Positions 1-7,950 of a DNA stretch of 20,046 bases are shown here, piece after piece (positions within the stretch are counted from its first letter, which is position 1; every line of letters begins with the position of its first letter). This DNA comes from JANMCE01 sp031360915 (GTDB lineage: Bacteria; Actinomycetota; Acidimicrobiia; Acidimicrobiales; Ilumatobacteraceae): assembly GCA_031360915.1 (NCBI GenBank), contig JANMCE010000452.1:1-20046 (forward strand). Direction: 5' to 3'. Position numbers and translations under genes: made by a program. The notes beneath the pieces are model-generated. The model was not told where the DNA came from and did no database searches. It was given only the letters and a program-made list of their open reading frames with translations.

Positions 1-1
1 G

Positions 2-538
2 GCGGTAGCGAACGGGGTCGCCTCGACCAGGGTGAGCGTACGCGTCGCACCAGCCGTCGCCTACGGCGCTTCGGGGGAGCACGCCGCCTTTGCCGGCACG
101 TTGTCCATCGGATCCAACGTACTGGCCATGGTCATCATCGAGTTGGTGCGGTCGGCCGACTGGGCCGAGCGCGTCGTGCTGGTCAACGGACACGGCGGCA
201 ACGTCGATGGACTGCGGTCGGCCATTCGTACGCTCACGGCTGAAGGTCGCACGCTCCATGTCTGGTCACCCACCATTGCGGTTGGTGATGCGCATGCCGG
301 CCACGTCGAGACATCGCTGATGTTGGCCATCGCGCCCGAGGTGGTTCGGATGGATTTGGCCGAGATCGGCGCGACCGACTCGATCACGGTGCTTCTTCCA
401 GCGCTACGAACCGGTGGAGTTCGTGCGGTCAGCCCGAACGGTGTGCTGGGAGACCCCACCGGTGCGACGGCGGAACATGGTCGCAAACTGCTGACCGACC
501 TGGTCGCCAGCCTCGGCGGCGTCGTGGACCGGCCGTGA
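2..538 (+). CDS. mftE: Mycofactocin system creatininase-family peptidase MftE (5' end outside window)
   Basis: This is a creatininase-fold metal-dependent amidohydrolase. In mycofactocin maturation MftE removes most of the MftC-modified precursor MftA and releases the C-terminal Val-Tyr-derived core. The frame is open from base 2 with no stop, and the first residues in view already match the interior of the family, so the N-terminal part (perhaps 50-60 residues) lies off the window. Visible family signatures are AYGASGEH near the left edge, VNGHGGN at nt 182-202 (metal/active-site region) and DAHAGHVETS at about nt 284-313. The stop overlaps the GTG start of the next gene (GTGA, 535-538), so the two are translationally coupled. 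That next gene is an MftF-like glycosyltransferase, which makes MftE much more likely than a generic creatininase. The family is seen in the sequence; the pathway role rests on this neighbour. Confidence 0.88.
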   Translation, partial: AVANGVASTRVSVRVAPAVAYGASGEHAAFAGTLSIGSNVLAMVIIELVRSADWAERVVLVNGHGGNVDGLRSAIRTLTAEGRTLHVWSPTIAVGDAHAGHVETSLMLAIAPEVVRMDLAEIGATDSITVLLPALRTGGVRAVSPNGVLGDPTGATAEHGRKLLTDLVASLGGVVDRP

Positions 539-1893
539 AGTACACCATCGACGGCTCACTGCAGATACTGGGTGACGGCCGGCAGATCATGGGCGGTTCG
601 CCGCTGCGGCTGTTCACGCTGACCGAAGGCGGTGTGAAGATGCTGGCTCGGCTGCGAGATGGTGATGATCTGGCCTGCAATGTGCTGATCGACCGGCTCA
701 CGGATGCGGGCGTTATTCATCCCCAACCGAGCGAACCCGGTCCGTTCACGGCCGATGATGTCACGTTCGTTGTGCCCGCATTCGGGCCGGTGAAGGTTGC
801 CGATCTGGGTCCACGAATGGTCGTAGTGGATGACGCTTCGCCCGAAGGTCGACCGACCGTTCCGCCTCATGCAGTGCACCTGCGACGTCAGACCAACGGT
901 GGCCCCGGCGCAGCCCGCACGACCGGCCTGACCGAGGTGACCACGCCGCTCGTTGCGTTCGTCGATGCCGATGTCGTGGTGTCGCCCGGGTGGCTCGACG
1001 GACTGTTACCCCATTTCGTCGATCACCGCGTCGCGCTGGTTGCGCCCCGTGTCATGGCGACCGTGGGCGATGGTGTGCTGGCGCGATTTGAGGTGGCGCG
1101 GTCGCCCATAGATCTCGGGCCCGAACCGGCGCGCGTGCGGGCGAGGACGCGGGTGAGTTACCTACCGACTGCCGCGATCGTCGTGCGCGCCGAGGTGCTT
1201 CGGGCCATCGGCGGATTCGACCTGGGCTTGCGAACCGGCGAAGACGTCGACCTCATGTGGCGGCTGATCGATGCCGGTCACATCGTGCGCTATGAGCCGT
1301 CGGTCGTCGTCCACCACGCCACCCGGTCATCACTGTCTTCGTGGCTCAAACAACGGCAGGGCTACGGCCAGTCCGCCGGGCCGTTGGCGACCCGCCACCC
1401 GGGTGCGCTGGCCCCGCTCGGTGTGAGCGGTTGGAGCTCGGTGGTGTGGGGTTTGGTGGGCGTCGGCCATCCGATCGCAGCCTTTGGGATCGCGGTGGGA
1501 ACGGCCGCTGCGCTGACCAAAAAGTTGCCGACCATGCCGAAGAAGGCCGCACTTGACCTGGTTCGGTACGGTCATCTCGGCGCGGCGAAACAAATTGCAT
1601 CTGCAATTACTCGCGCCTGGTGGCCGCTCGCGCTCCTCGCGTCAGCCTTTTCGAAGCGGGCTCGTCGAGTCGTGCTGGCGGCGGCCGTCCTTCCGGCGTT
1701 GATGGACTGGCGTAAGGACCGCCCAAACCTCGACCCGGCTCGGTACGTTGCGCTGCGAGTGCTCGATGACAGCGCCTACGGCTTCGGACTCTGGCAGGGG
1801 GCGTGGCGGGCACGCACGGCCGAACCGTTGACGCCCGACCTTACGAGCTGGCCGCGACCTGAGCGTTTCGAGCGGAGATCAAACGGTCGGTGA
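535..1893 (+). CDS. mftF: Mycofactocin glycosyltransferase MftF
   Basis: This is a 452-residue family 2 glycosyltransferase. MftF adds the oligoglucose chain to premycofactocin, a redox cofactor derived from a ribosomal peptide. Residues 1-75 form a short N-terminal domain of the kind seen in MftF. The GT-A core follows, with VVVDDAS at 97-103, a DAD nucleotide-sugar/metal motif at 144-146 (AFVDADVVV), and the acceptor-side GEDVDL at 235-240. A KQRQGYGQSA segment and a hydrophobic C-terminal part with probable membrane-associated helices come after that. GTG is chosen as start because it overlaps the mftE stop by 4 bp and keeps the N-terminal domain intact. The 3' end overlaps the convergent DUF4395 gene by 53 bp. 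The other mft genes (A-D) should lie to the left of the window. Confidence 0.87.
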   Translation: MKYTIDGSLQILGDGRQIMGGSPLRLFTLTEGGVKMLARLRDGDDLACNVLIDRLTDAGVIHPQPSEPGPFTADDVTFVVPAFGPVKVADLGPRMVVVDDASPEGRPTVPPHAVHLRRQTNGGPGAARTTGLTEVTTPLVAFVDADVVVSPGWLDGLLPHFVDHRVALVAPRVMATVGDGVLARFEVARSPIDLGPEPARVRARTRVSYLPTAAIVVRAEVLRAIGGFDLGLRTGEDVDLMWRLIDAGHIVRYEPSVVVHHATRSSLSSWLKQRQGYGQSAGPLATRHPGALAPLGVSGWSSVVWGLVGVGHPIAAFGIAVGTAAALTKKLPTMPKKAALDLVRYGHLGAAKQIASAITRAWWPLALLASAFSKRARRVVLAAAVLPALMDWRKDRPNLDPARYVALRVLDDSAYGFGLWQGAWRARTAEPLTPDLTSWPRPERFERRSNGR

Positions 1894-2356
1894 TGTCGTT
1901 GCACGACTCGCATACGTCGGCCGGGATCACCCCGTACTTCATCAGCTGAGCAAAGATCGTGCAGCCGAGGCAGATGCCGGCGAAGGCCTCAAGCGAGGCA
2001 GCAACCGCGATCATGGCGATGAGCACCCACGCGGCACCGGTGGAATGGAACCCGAAACTGGCCACCATCGCACCGACCGACAGTGTGGCGCCGATGCCCT
2101 GGGCGAAGCGCTTGGGTGGACCGGGTACAAGCTTGGCGGCACCGAAGCGGGGAGCGACGACGTGCACGGCAAGGCGCCCGAGCGGCGAGAACCGTGGACC
2201 GGAGGCGACCCGGAGCAGGAAGCCAATAGCCAGCGCCGGCAACACCCAACGGAACCCGGTGACCAGATAGGTGACGCACAAGAGAACGACGCCACCGGCG
2301 ACGCTACGGGCCGCCTTTTCGTTCACGAGCTTCGGGAAAGCGAAGATACCGGACAT
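1841..2356 (-). CDS. DUF4395 family membrane protein
   Basis: The product is a 171-residue integral membrane protein of the DUF4395 type, whose biochemical role is unknown. Hydrophobic stretches lie at about 20-50 and 90-125. The family-typical GICLGCTIF follows at 127-135, and a second cysteine pair, CESC, sits at 149-152. The two CxxC pairs near the membrane edge suggest thiol or metal chemistry, which is an inference. The ATG at 2354-2356 (MSGIFAFPKLVNEKA) is preferred over an upstream in-frame start because the extra 52 residues would cross the divergent gene's start region and show no family similarity. The gene converges on mftF with a 53-bp overlap and diverges from the racemase-like gene across a 67-bp gap that must hold both promoters. 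Confidence 0.8.
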   Translation of the reverse strand: MSGIFAFPKLVNEKAARSVAGGVVLLCVTYLVTGFRWVLPALAIGFLLRVASGPRFSPLGRLAVHVVAPRFGAAKLVPGPPKRFAQGIGATLSVGAMVASFGFHSTGAAWVLIAMIAVAASLEAFAGICLGCTIFAQLMKYGVIPADVCESCNDITDRLISARNAQVAASS

Positions 2357-2423
2357 ACCCGAACTATATCCGATAAAGCCGATCAAACAACTCGGGAATT
2401 GGTGTCCGGCATAGGCTGGGACT

Positions 2424-3380
2424 GTGGCATTGACGCTGATGGTGGAATCGGGTTGGCGTGAGCGAGTGGAACGAACGTGGTCGAGTTGCTCGGGCATCGT
2501 GCCCGTCATCAAAGGAAACGGCTACGGCTTCGGTCGTCCCGGTCTCATCGGATTGGCTACGCAGCTCGGCGCCGATGAACTCGCAGTGGGAACGGTGCAC
2601 GAACTCACGGACCTCCGCAACGGACCACACCAGATTGTGCTGACACCTGCGGTTGCGACCGATCTCGGCGGTGCGCAGCTCTCGCCCGACACCGTTCTCA
2701 CCGTCGGTTCATTGGCAGACGTGACCGCGCTTGCGGGTCGGACGCAACCCGTCATCATCAAGATGGCCAGTTCGATGCGTCGCTACGGAGCCAATTCCGA
2801 CGAACTCTCCCGGGTCGCCGCCGCAGCAGAGACGGCCGGGCTCCATGTGCACGGCTACGCAATTCACCTGCCGCTACCGCAACCGGCCGGCAGCAACGTG
2901 ATGGAAGCCCAGAGTCTGCTTGAGTCGATACCCGGTGACGCCACCGTCTACGTGAGTCATCTCACGGCTGCGGAGATTGTCGCCCTCAAGCCAGCCTTTC
3001 CGCGTCTGCGTCTGCGGCCTCGCATCGGCACCGAACTCTGGATCGGTAGCAAGGAGCATCTCAAACTGGTCGCTGACGTCATTGAGGTGCGACCGGTGGA
3101 AAGCGGTCAGAGCGCCGGCTATCGACGCTGGCCAGTGGATGAGGACGGTCATCTCGTGATGGTCTCGGCCGGAACCGCGCACGGCGTGCAGCCCTTGCCG
3201 GATGGCCGCAGTCCGTTCCACTTCGAGCGTCGACGGGTGGCACTTCACGAGCCTCCGCACATGCATACCTCGATGCTGGTCGTGCCGTTCGGCAGCCCGC
3301 TACCGTCGGTCGGCGATCAGGTCGACGTGCAACAGCCGCTCACCCGCGTGTGGCCCGACCGGGTTCAGTTCGTCACCTGA
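2424..3380 (+). CDS. Alanine racemase-like PLP protein lacking the usual catalytic Tyr
   Basis: This 318-residue protein has the fold-type III alanine racemase architecture. The PLP-binding lysine is K30 in PVIKGNGYGFGR. HGYAIHLP lies at 143-150. RPRIGTELWIG (198-208) matches the RPGIALYG region that precedes the C-terminal domain. A short C-terminal beta domain contains HMHTSM at 279-284, where racemases have CMDQ, and VGDQVDV. Racemases carry GYADG with the second catalytic base Tyr, but here the aligned segment is GTAHG (250-254), with Thr in that place. The protein is also about 50 residues shorter than typical Alr. It may be a divergent racemase, another PLP amino-acid enzyme, or a PLP-binding protein. 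The GTG start (VALTLMVESGWRERV) begins exactly at the first conserved strand. Family confidence is high; activity is uncertain. Confidence 0.75.
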   Translation: MALTLMVESGWRERVERTWSSCSGIVPVIKGNGYGFGRPGLIGLATQLGADELAVGTVHELTDLRNGPHQIVLTPAVATDLGGAQLSPDTVLTVGSLADVTALAGRTQPVIIKMASSMRRYGANSDELSRVAAAAETAGLHVHGYAIHLPLPQPAGSNVMEAQSLLESIPGDATVYVSHLTAAEIVALKPAFPRLRLRPRIGTELWIGSKEHLKLVADVIEVRPVESGQSAGYRRWPVDEDGHLVMVSAGTAHGVQPLPDGRSPFHFERRRVALHEPPHMHTSMLVVPFGSPLPSVGDQVDVQQPLTRVWPDRVQFVT

Positions 3381-3416
3381 GGTTGGGCCCACCCGGCCCG
3401 ATACCCTGCAGGCGTC

Positions 3417-4661
3417 ATGGCTAAAGGTGCGTTCAGTCCATTCCGCTACCGCGACTACAGGCTGTATTGGACGGGCAACTTCATCTCCAACATCGGCACG
3501 TGGATGGAGACGATTGCGCTCGGCGCCTTCGTGGCCGAGAGCACCGGAAAGGCCGTATGGTCGGGCATCATTGCTGCGGCCGGGTTCGTGCCGAGCGGTC
3601 TGCTGTCGCCCGTCGGGGGAGTGATTGCCGACCGGTTCCCCCGCAAGCCCGTGCTGATCGCATCGACGCTGCTCCAAACGATCGGCGCCGGTTTTCTCTG
3701 CGCGTTGGCGTTCGCCTCGAACCTGCGGCCCGGCGTCATTGCTCTCATTGTCCTCGTGAGCGGCGCGGCGAACGCGGTGGCGTTTCCGGCCTACCAGTCG
3801 ATCGTGCGTGACTTGGTTCCGCCTGATGAAGTGACCGCGGCCATCGGGCTCGGCTCGGCGCAGTGGAACTTGGGCCGAGTGATCGGGCCTGCACTTGCTG
3901 GCTTGGTGATCGCAGTGGGAAGTATCGGTTGGGCGTTGTTCATCAACACCGTGAGCTTTCTGGCCGTTGTGATCACGCTGCTGCTCATCACCATTCCACC
4001 GACACCCGTGCGCAATGTTGCTGACACCGGCTGGTGGCAGTCGATGGCGCGTGGCTTTTCGTTCGTGCGCCGCGAACCAGGGCTGTGGGTGTCCACCCGA
4101 GCCATGTTGCTGAACACGTTCCTGGCCGCGCCGTTCATCGGGCTGGTGCCCGCCGTGGCCAACAAGGTGTTGCACAACGAGAAGCGCTTCTTGCCGATTC
4201 TGGTTGCATCCCAGGGTCTTGGTGCGGTGCTCGGTGCACTGACCGTCTCCACGCTGACAAAGCGCTATGGCGGTCGCTGGATGCTGCGGTTTGTTATGTG
4301 GGCAATGCCCGTTGCGTTGATCGCGTACGGCGGGCTGTCCCGCTACGGCATCGTGCCCACGGCGATTGCCATTGGTGTACTCGGCGGGCTCTACATGATG
4401 GCGCTGATCAACTTCTCGTCGGCATCGCAGACTCGTGCGCCGGCATCTTTGCGAGGGCGCGCTGTGTCAGTGAACACCACTATTCTCGGGCTGGTGTACC
4501 CGCTCGGGGCGCTGTTGCAGGGTGCCATTGGTGACCGCATCGGTCTCGGTCAGACCACCATGTACGCCGGCATCATTTTTGCCGCGGTAGTGGTGGGCGT
4601 GCTCGTGTTCAAATCGGGCTTCACCCTTCCTCTCGCAGTACCCGCCGAGGTCGCCGCGTGA
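3417..4661 (+). CDS. MFS transporter (MFS_3/EntS-like exporter family)
   Basis: The product is a 414-residue major facilitator permease with about 12 predicted membrane helices. The N-terminus FSPFRYRDYRLYWTGNFIS, followed by a helix and GGVIADRFPRKPVL (the A-like loop 2-3 motif with DRFPRK), is typical of the enterobactin-exporter-like MFS_3 group. The central loop holds NVADTGWWQSMARGF and RREPGLW, and the second half begins near 225. Substrate cannot be predicted; members export siderophores, drugs or metabolites. The ATG lies 36 bp after the racemase-like stop, so the two may be co-transcribed. Length is normal and I see no lesion. Confidence 0.85.
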   Translation: MAKGAFSPFRYRDYRLYWTGNFISNIGTWMETIALGAFVAESTGKAVWSGIIAAAGFVPSGLLSPVGGVIADRFPRKPVLIASTLLQTIGAGFLCALAFASNLRPGVIALIVLVSGAANAVAFPAYQSIVRDLVPPDEVTAAIGLGSAQWNLGRVIGPALAGLVIAVGSIGWALFINTVSFLAVVITLLLITIPPTPVRNVADTGWWQSMARGFSFVRREPGLWVSTRAMLLNTFLAAPFIGLVPAVANKVLHNEKRFLPILVASQGLGAVLGALTVSTLTKRYGGRWMLRFVMWAMPVALIAYGGLSRYGIVPTAIAIGVLGGLYMMALINFSSASQTRAPASLRGRAVSVNTTILGLVYPLGALLQGAIGDRIGLGQTTMYAGIIFAAVVVGVLVFKSGFTLPLAVPAEVAA

Positions 4662-4664
4662 GCC

Positions 4665-5578
4665 ATGTCCGATCGGGCAGGCGGGACGCGTAAGAATCCT
4701 CGGCATGAAGCTCGCGAAACCGGACCTTCGCTGTTCGCCCTGTGCGCCGTCGCCGTGATCGGCGCTGTAGTGAAGGGCGCCATCGTCGGTTCAATTCTCG
4801 GCAACGTGTTGCTCATCCTCGGCATGGCGTTTGTGGTGGGCGGTGTGAAGCACGGCCCGCAGAAGTTCGGTGCCGAACAGGGGCGCATGATTTCGTTGCT
4901 GCTGTTGCTTGCGGTCGGAGCCCTTGCCATCCCATCGCTCACGTCAGCACTGCATACCCCTGCTGCCGGTCATGAAGCGGGTCTGTCGCTGTTTGTGTCC
5001 ATCGCACTTTGATTGTGTTCGGCCTTTCGCTTCCGGCCGCTATGCAAAAGCAGCCAGGCACCGCCGGCGCCAACGTGAAGGCCCATCACGCGGCGGCCGT
5101 CACCGAGCACCGCGATCTCTGGCCGCTCAGCTTCGCTATCGCCATGCTTGCCATCTCCGGGGTTGGTGCCGCGTTCGTGTCGGAATGGTTTGTGCATGCG
5201 CTCGAGCCGTTCATCAAGCAGCTTGGCATCTCCGAAGCGTTCGCTGGCCTCGTCATCGTGGCCATTGCCGGCAACGCCATCGAGAACGTGGTCGGCATCC
5301 AACTCGCGGCCAAAGGCCAGGCCGATTACGCGGTCAGTGTCATCCTGCAGTCGCCGCTCCAGGTGGCACTGGTGCTCGCCCCTCTGCTGGTGCTATTGAG
5401 TCACGTCGTCGCCCCCGTTGCGCTCACGCTCGTGTTCTCTCCGCTGCTTCTGGCCGCGATGTTGCTCACTGCCATCATCGCCATGGTGGTCGTATTCGAC
5501 GGCGAAAGTACCTGGCTCGAAGGTGCCGCGTTGCTTGCGCTCTATGCCGTCATCGCCGCCGCGTTTTGGTGGGGCTAA
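4665..5578 (+). pseudogene. Broken CaxA-type Ca2+/H+ exchanger: N-terminal deletion plus frameshift
   Basis: Two adjacent frames together encode most of a CaCA/CAX cation-proton antiporter. Frame 1 (to 5012) includes LFALCAVAVIGAVVKGAIVG then SILGNVLLILGMAFVVGG, which is the end of the first alpha repeat and the helix after it, and stops at TGA 5010-5012. Frame 2 (from TTG 5009) continues the same protein and contains the second repeat, AIAGNAIENVVGI, and the late DGESTWLEGAALLALY motif. The sense runs straight across the stop only with a 1-nt shift, which is a classic frameshift. About 70-90 residues (first helices and the GN..E motif of repeat 1) are missing from the start. A short ATG frame at 4705 (MKLAKPDLR) looks like a remnant of the true N-terminus now joined to the interior. 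It overlaps the convergent DMT gene by 4 bp. An assembly error is the main alternative. Confidence 0.75.
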
Positions 5579-6456
5579 GCCGGCACTCTCGCTCGACCCG
5601 GCAATCGCATGCCAGTGACCAGGGCGACGCCCGCCGCGATGATGAGCGCTCCGAAACCGGCACCCCAGGTGAGGCTTTCGCCGCGGAACACCCATGACCA
5701 CAGGGTGCCGAACACGGGCACGACAAGCGTGACTGCGGATGTGTTGGTCGGGCCAGCCGAGGCGATCAGCCGGAAGTACAGGATGTAGGCGACCGCCGTG
5801 CTCATCGTGCCGAGCGCGATCATCGCCAGCATGCCTCGCAGCGTAAAGTTGGCCGCCGGGAGCTTCGCCAATGCCAGCGGCGCCAGAACGATCGAACTGG
5901 TCAATTGTTGGCCGGCCGCGAGCGTCAGCGGAAGATTTCCGGAAAGCGACCGGCGGGCGTGTACCGACGACGCGGCGTACGAGAACGATGCGACGGTCAT
6001 CGCTCCGACCGCCAGCCAGAACGATCGCGTGCTGGCATATCCGGAAAGGCCGACAACGACGGCCACGCCGAGCAAGCCGAGCGCAAGCCCGACGATGCGC
6101 CGGGGCGGCATGGCTTCCTTTACGACCACCCACGCAATGACTGCCGCAAAGATCACGGTGGCGGCATTGAGGATCGATGCGACCGGCGCGGTCAGGGTGA
6201 GCTCGGCGTAGGCGATGAGCGAGTAGGGAATGGCACCGTTACCGATGCCGAGAAACACGAGCGGCTTCCAGTGCTTGCGGATGGCGGCCCAGTGGTCCTG
6301 TTTCAATAGCGGAGCGAGCACGATGAACGCGATCACGGTTCGAGCCTCGGCCAGCACGATCGGGCCGACCAGCGGAGCGGCTATCCGATAGAAGAGAAAC
6401 GAGGCACCCCACAACGCGGAAAGCAGGACAAGAGTCAGCAGATCTCGGCGGGACAC
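5575..6456 (-). CDS. EamA/DMT superfamily permease
   Basis: This 293-residue protein has ten alternating hydrophobic helices in two EamA repeats (about 1-140 and 150-285), the usual size and layout of drug/metabolite transporter permeases. The start GTG at 6454-6456 (VSRRDLLTLVLLSALWGASF) begins directly before the first helix with its family-typical LWGASF. An in-frame extension to 6672 would be Arg-rich, non-homologous and antisense to ridA, so it is rejected. The second repeat contains GTMSTAVAYILYFRLI and SAVTLVVPVFGTLW, both family hallmarks. The gene is convergent with the caxA remnant (4-bp overlap) and divergent from ridA. Substrate is unknown; members move amino acids, purines or other metabolites. 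Confidence 0.85.
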   Translation of the reverse strand: MSRRDLLTLVLLSALWGASFLFYRIAAPLVGPIVLAEARTVIAFIVLAPLLKQDHWAAIRKHWKPLVFLGIGNGAIPYSLIAYAELTLTAPVASILNAATVIFAAVIAWVVVKEAMPPRRIVGLALGLLGVAVVVGLSGYASTRSFWLAVGAMTVASFSYAASSVHARRSLSGNLPLTLAAGQQLTSSIVLAPLALAKLPAANFTLRGMLAMIALGTMSTAVAYILYFRLIASAGPTNTSAVTLVVPVFGTLWSWVFRGESLTWGAGFGALIIAAGVALVTGMRLPGRARVPA

Positions 6457-6557
6457 GTGAGGCAGCCTGCCACGACTGGACCACCGTGGTTGAAGGTTTT
6501 CTGACGCCGTGTCGGGCCGCCCGGCAAGCGCCGGTTCGTTTGCGCTAGAACGGCCCG

Positions 6558-6941
6558 ATGAATCGCACCGCAAGCCACACCGACAACGCGCCAAAAGCGC
6601 TGGGCCCGTACAGCCAGGCCATCGTGGCCAACGGCTTCGTCTTCTGCGCAGGACAGACACCCGTCGACCCAACCACCGGCAAGTTGGTAGACGGAGACGT
6701 GTCGGTGCAGACCCGTCGTTGCCTCGACAACCTCGCGGCCGTCTTGGAGTCGGCCGGCAGTGGATGGGCGCATGCGGTCAAGGTCAGCGTGTTCCTGAAA
6801 GACCTGGGTGACTTCGCGGCCATGAACGCGGTCTACTCGGAGTACATGCCAACCCCGGCGCCAGTGCGCTCGACGGTCGAAGTGGCCGGTCTGCCACTCG
6901 GTGCCCGGGTCGAGATCGACGTCGTCGCCGTCCTCGCCTGA
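6558..6941 (+). CDS. RidA family enamine/imine deaminase
   Basis: This 127-residue protein belongs to the RidA/YjgF family, soluble trimers that hydrolyse reactive 2-aminoacrylate-type enamines and imines made by PLP enzymes. Signatures are GPYSQAIVANG (16-26), CAGQTPVDPTTG (30-41), NLAAVLESAG (58-67) and the C-terminal PVRSTVEVAGLPLGARVEID (102-121). Arg104 is the conserved carboxylate-binding Arg of active RidA proteins and Glu119 is also conserved, so deaminase activity is likely. The ATG immediately precedes the conserved core. It sits between two minus-strand DMT permeases and 1 bp from the stop of the second one. A link to the nearby PLP-type protein is possible but not shown. Confidence 0.9.
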   Translation: MNRTASHTDNAPKALGPYSQAIVANGFVFCAGQTPVDPTTGKLVDGDVSVQTRRCLDNLAAVLESAGSGWAHAVKVSVFLKDLGDFAAMNAVYSEYMPTPAPVRSTVEVAGLPLGARVEIDVVAVLA

Positions 6942-6942
6942 C

Positions 6943-7809
6943 TCAGTTGATGGAGATCAACACGATGGCGACCAACGCGGCCACCAAACCCATCCACTGA
7001 ATCGGGCGAAGACGTTCGTGGTCGATGAAGCGGGCCAGGAAGAGCGTTGATATCGGGTATAGCGCCGCGATCGCTCCCGTGATCGTGAGCAAGCCGACCA
7101 GGCTGGCATACAGGAAGAGCACGTTGGCGGCCATGTCCATGATGCCCGTCGCCGCAGCCAGTGGCACCGCCTTGCGGGTGACGAACAGCGGCTCCTTCCG
7201 TGACACCGCGAAGGCACCGGCAATCGATAAAGACGACAGACGCGAACCGAGGAACGGGATAACACCTGGCCTCGGTCCCGACCGGGAGAGCGCGACGTAG
7301 AACAGACCGAAAAGTACCCCCGCCGCAACTGACAGCACCACGGTCCGCGCCGTGTGCGGATCGTGTTCCCCCCTCACCATCGAGACAAGCACAATGGCTC
7401 CGATCGCCAGTGCGAGGCCAACGAGTGCAACGAGGCCCGGACGCTCGCCGAACAGTAGGCCGCCGATAATTGGAACGGTTGCGGCGGAGACTGCTGTCAC
7501 GGGGGACACGATGCTCATCGTGCCGTTCGCAAGTAGATAGTAGAACAGCATGACCCCGCCGCCGCCTGCGATGCCGCCAACGAAGCCGGCGATCAGCATG
7601 CGACTCGTGATGGGGCCATGCGGCACGATTGGCACCGCAATCACTACGAAGAGCAGGCCAGCCAATTGCGAGGTGAACGTCACCGTCGTTGCACTGGCGA
7701 GTCGACTCGCCCGGCCTCCGCCGAAATCTGCGCATCCGTAGACGAGAGCGGAAAGCAACGCCAGTGCCACGCCAAGCGGAGCATTCGTCGCAGCCGCCAG
7801 CACGCTCAT
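6943..7809 (-). CDS. EamA/DMT superfamily permease
   Basis: This 288-residue DMT permease has two EamA repeats. Landmarks are VALALLSALVYGCADFGGG in helix 1, a glycine-rich loop GGIAGGGGVMLFYYLLANG, SPVTAVSAATVPIIGGLLFGERPG closing the first repeat, and TITGAIAALYPISTLFLARF in the second. It is not a close duplicate of the 5575-6456 permease: the first helix, loops and C-terminus differ clearly. The ATG at 7807-7809 (MSVLAAATNAPLG) is chosen because it lies just before helix 1. A TTG at 7846-7848 would add 13 residues. It is convergent with ridA (1-bp gap) and divergent from the metallopeptidase gene. Substrate is unknown. Confidence 0.83.
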   Translation of the reverse strand: MSVLAAATNAPLGVALALLSALVYGCADFGGGRASRLASATTVTFTSQLAGLLFVVIAVPIVPHGPITSRMLIAGFVGGIAGGGGVMLFYYLLANGTMSIVSPVTAVSAATVPIIGGLLFGERPGLVALVGLALAIGAIVLVSMVRGEHDPHTARTVVLSVAAGVLFGLFYVALSRSGPRPGVIPFLGSRLSSLSIAGAFAVSRKEPLFVTRKAVPLAAATGIMDMAANVLFLYASLVGLLTITGAIAALYPISTLFLARFIDHERLRPIQWMGLVAALVAIVLISIN

Positions 7810-7934
7810 GGTGACAGAGACTGGCACAGGCCGCCGCTCGGTCCACAACGGCCGACGGCGTTTGAACGGAATGCTGCATCGAGAAGGATAGGGTTGCGCC
7901 CTGAATGCACGCAGGCGGTCCCCGCCACCGGCTG

Positions 7935-7942
7935 AAGGAAGG
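7935..7942 (+). promoter_or_regulatory. Shine-Dalgarno site of the metallopeptidase gene
   Basis: AAGGAAGG lies 8 nt before the ATG at 7951. It is one of the few strong ribosome binding sites in this window and fixes the start of the downstream gene. Confidence 0.65.
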
Positions 7943-7950
7943 CTTACCCG

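Noticed and set aside
5010..5012. In-frame TGA in the caxA remnant as a possible selenocysteine codon, given tRNA-Sec nearby
   Set aside because: Reading through the TGA gives an Arg/Ser-rich sequence unlike the family; the conserved protein continues in a different frame, so this is a frameshift.
6457..6672. 72-residue N-terminal extension of the first DMT permease
   Set aside because: It is Arg-rich, antisense to ridA, and precedes a natural first helix that starts right after GTG 6456.
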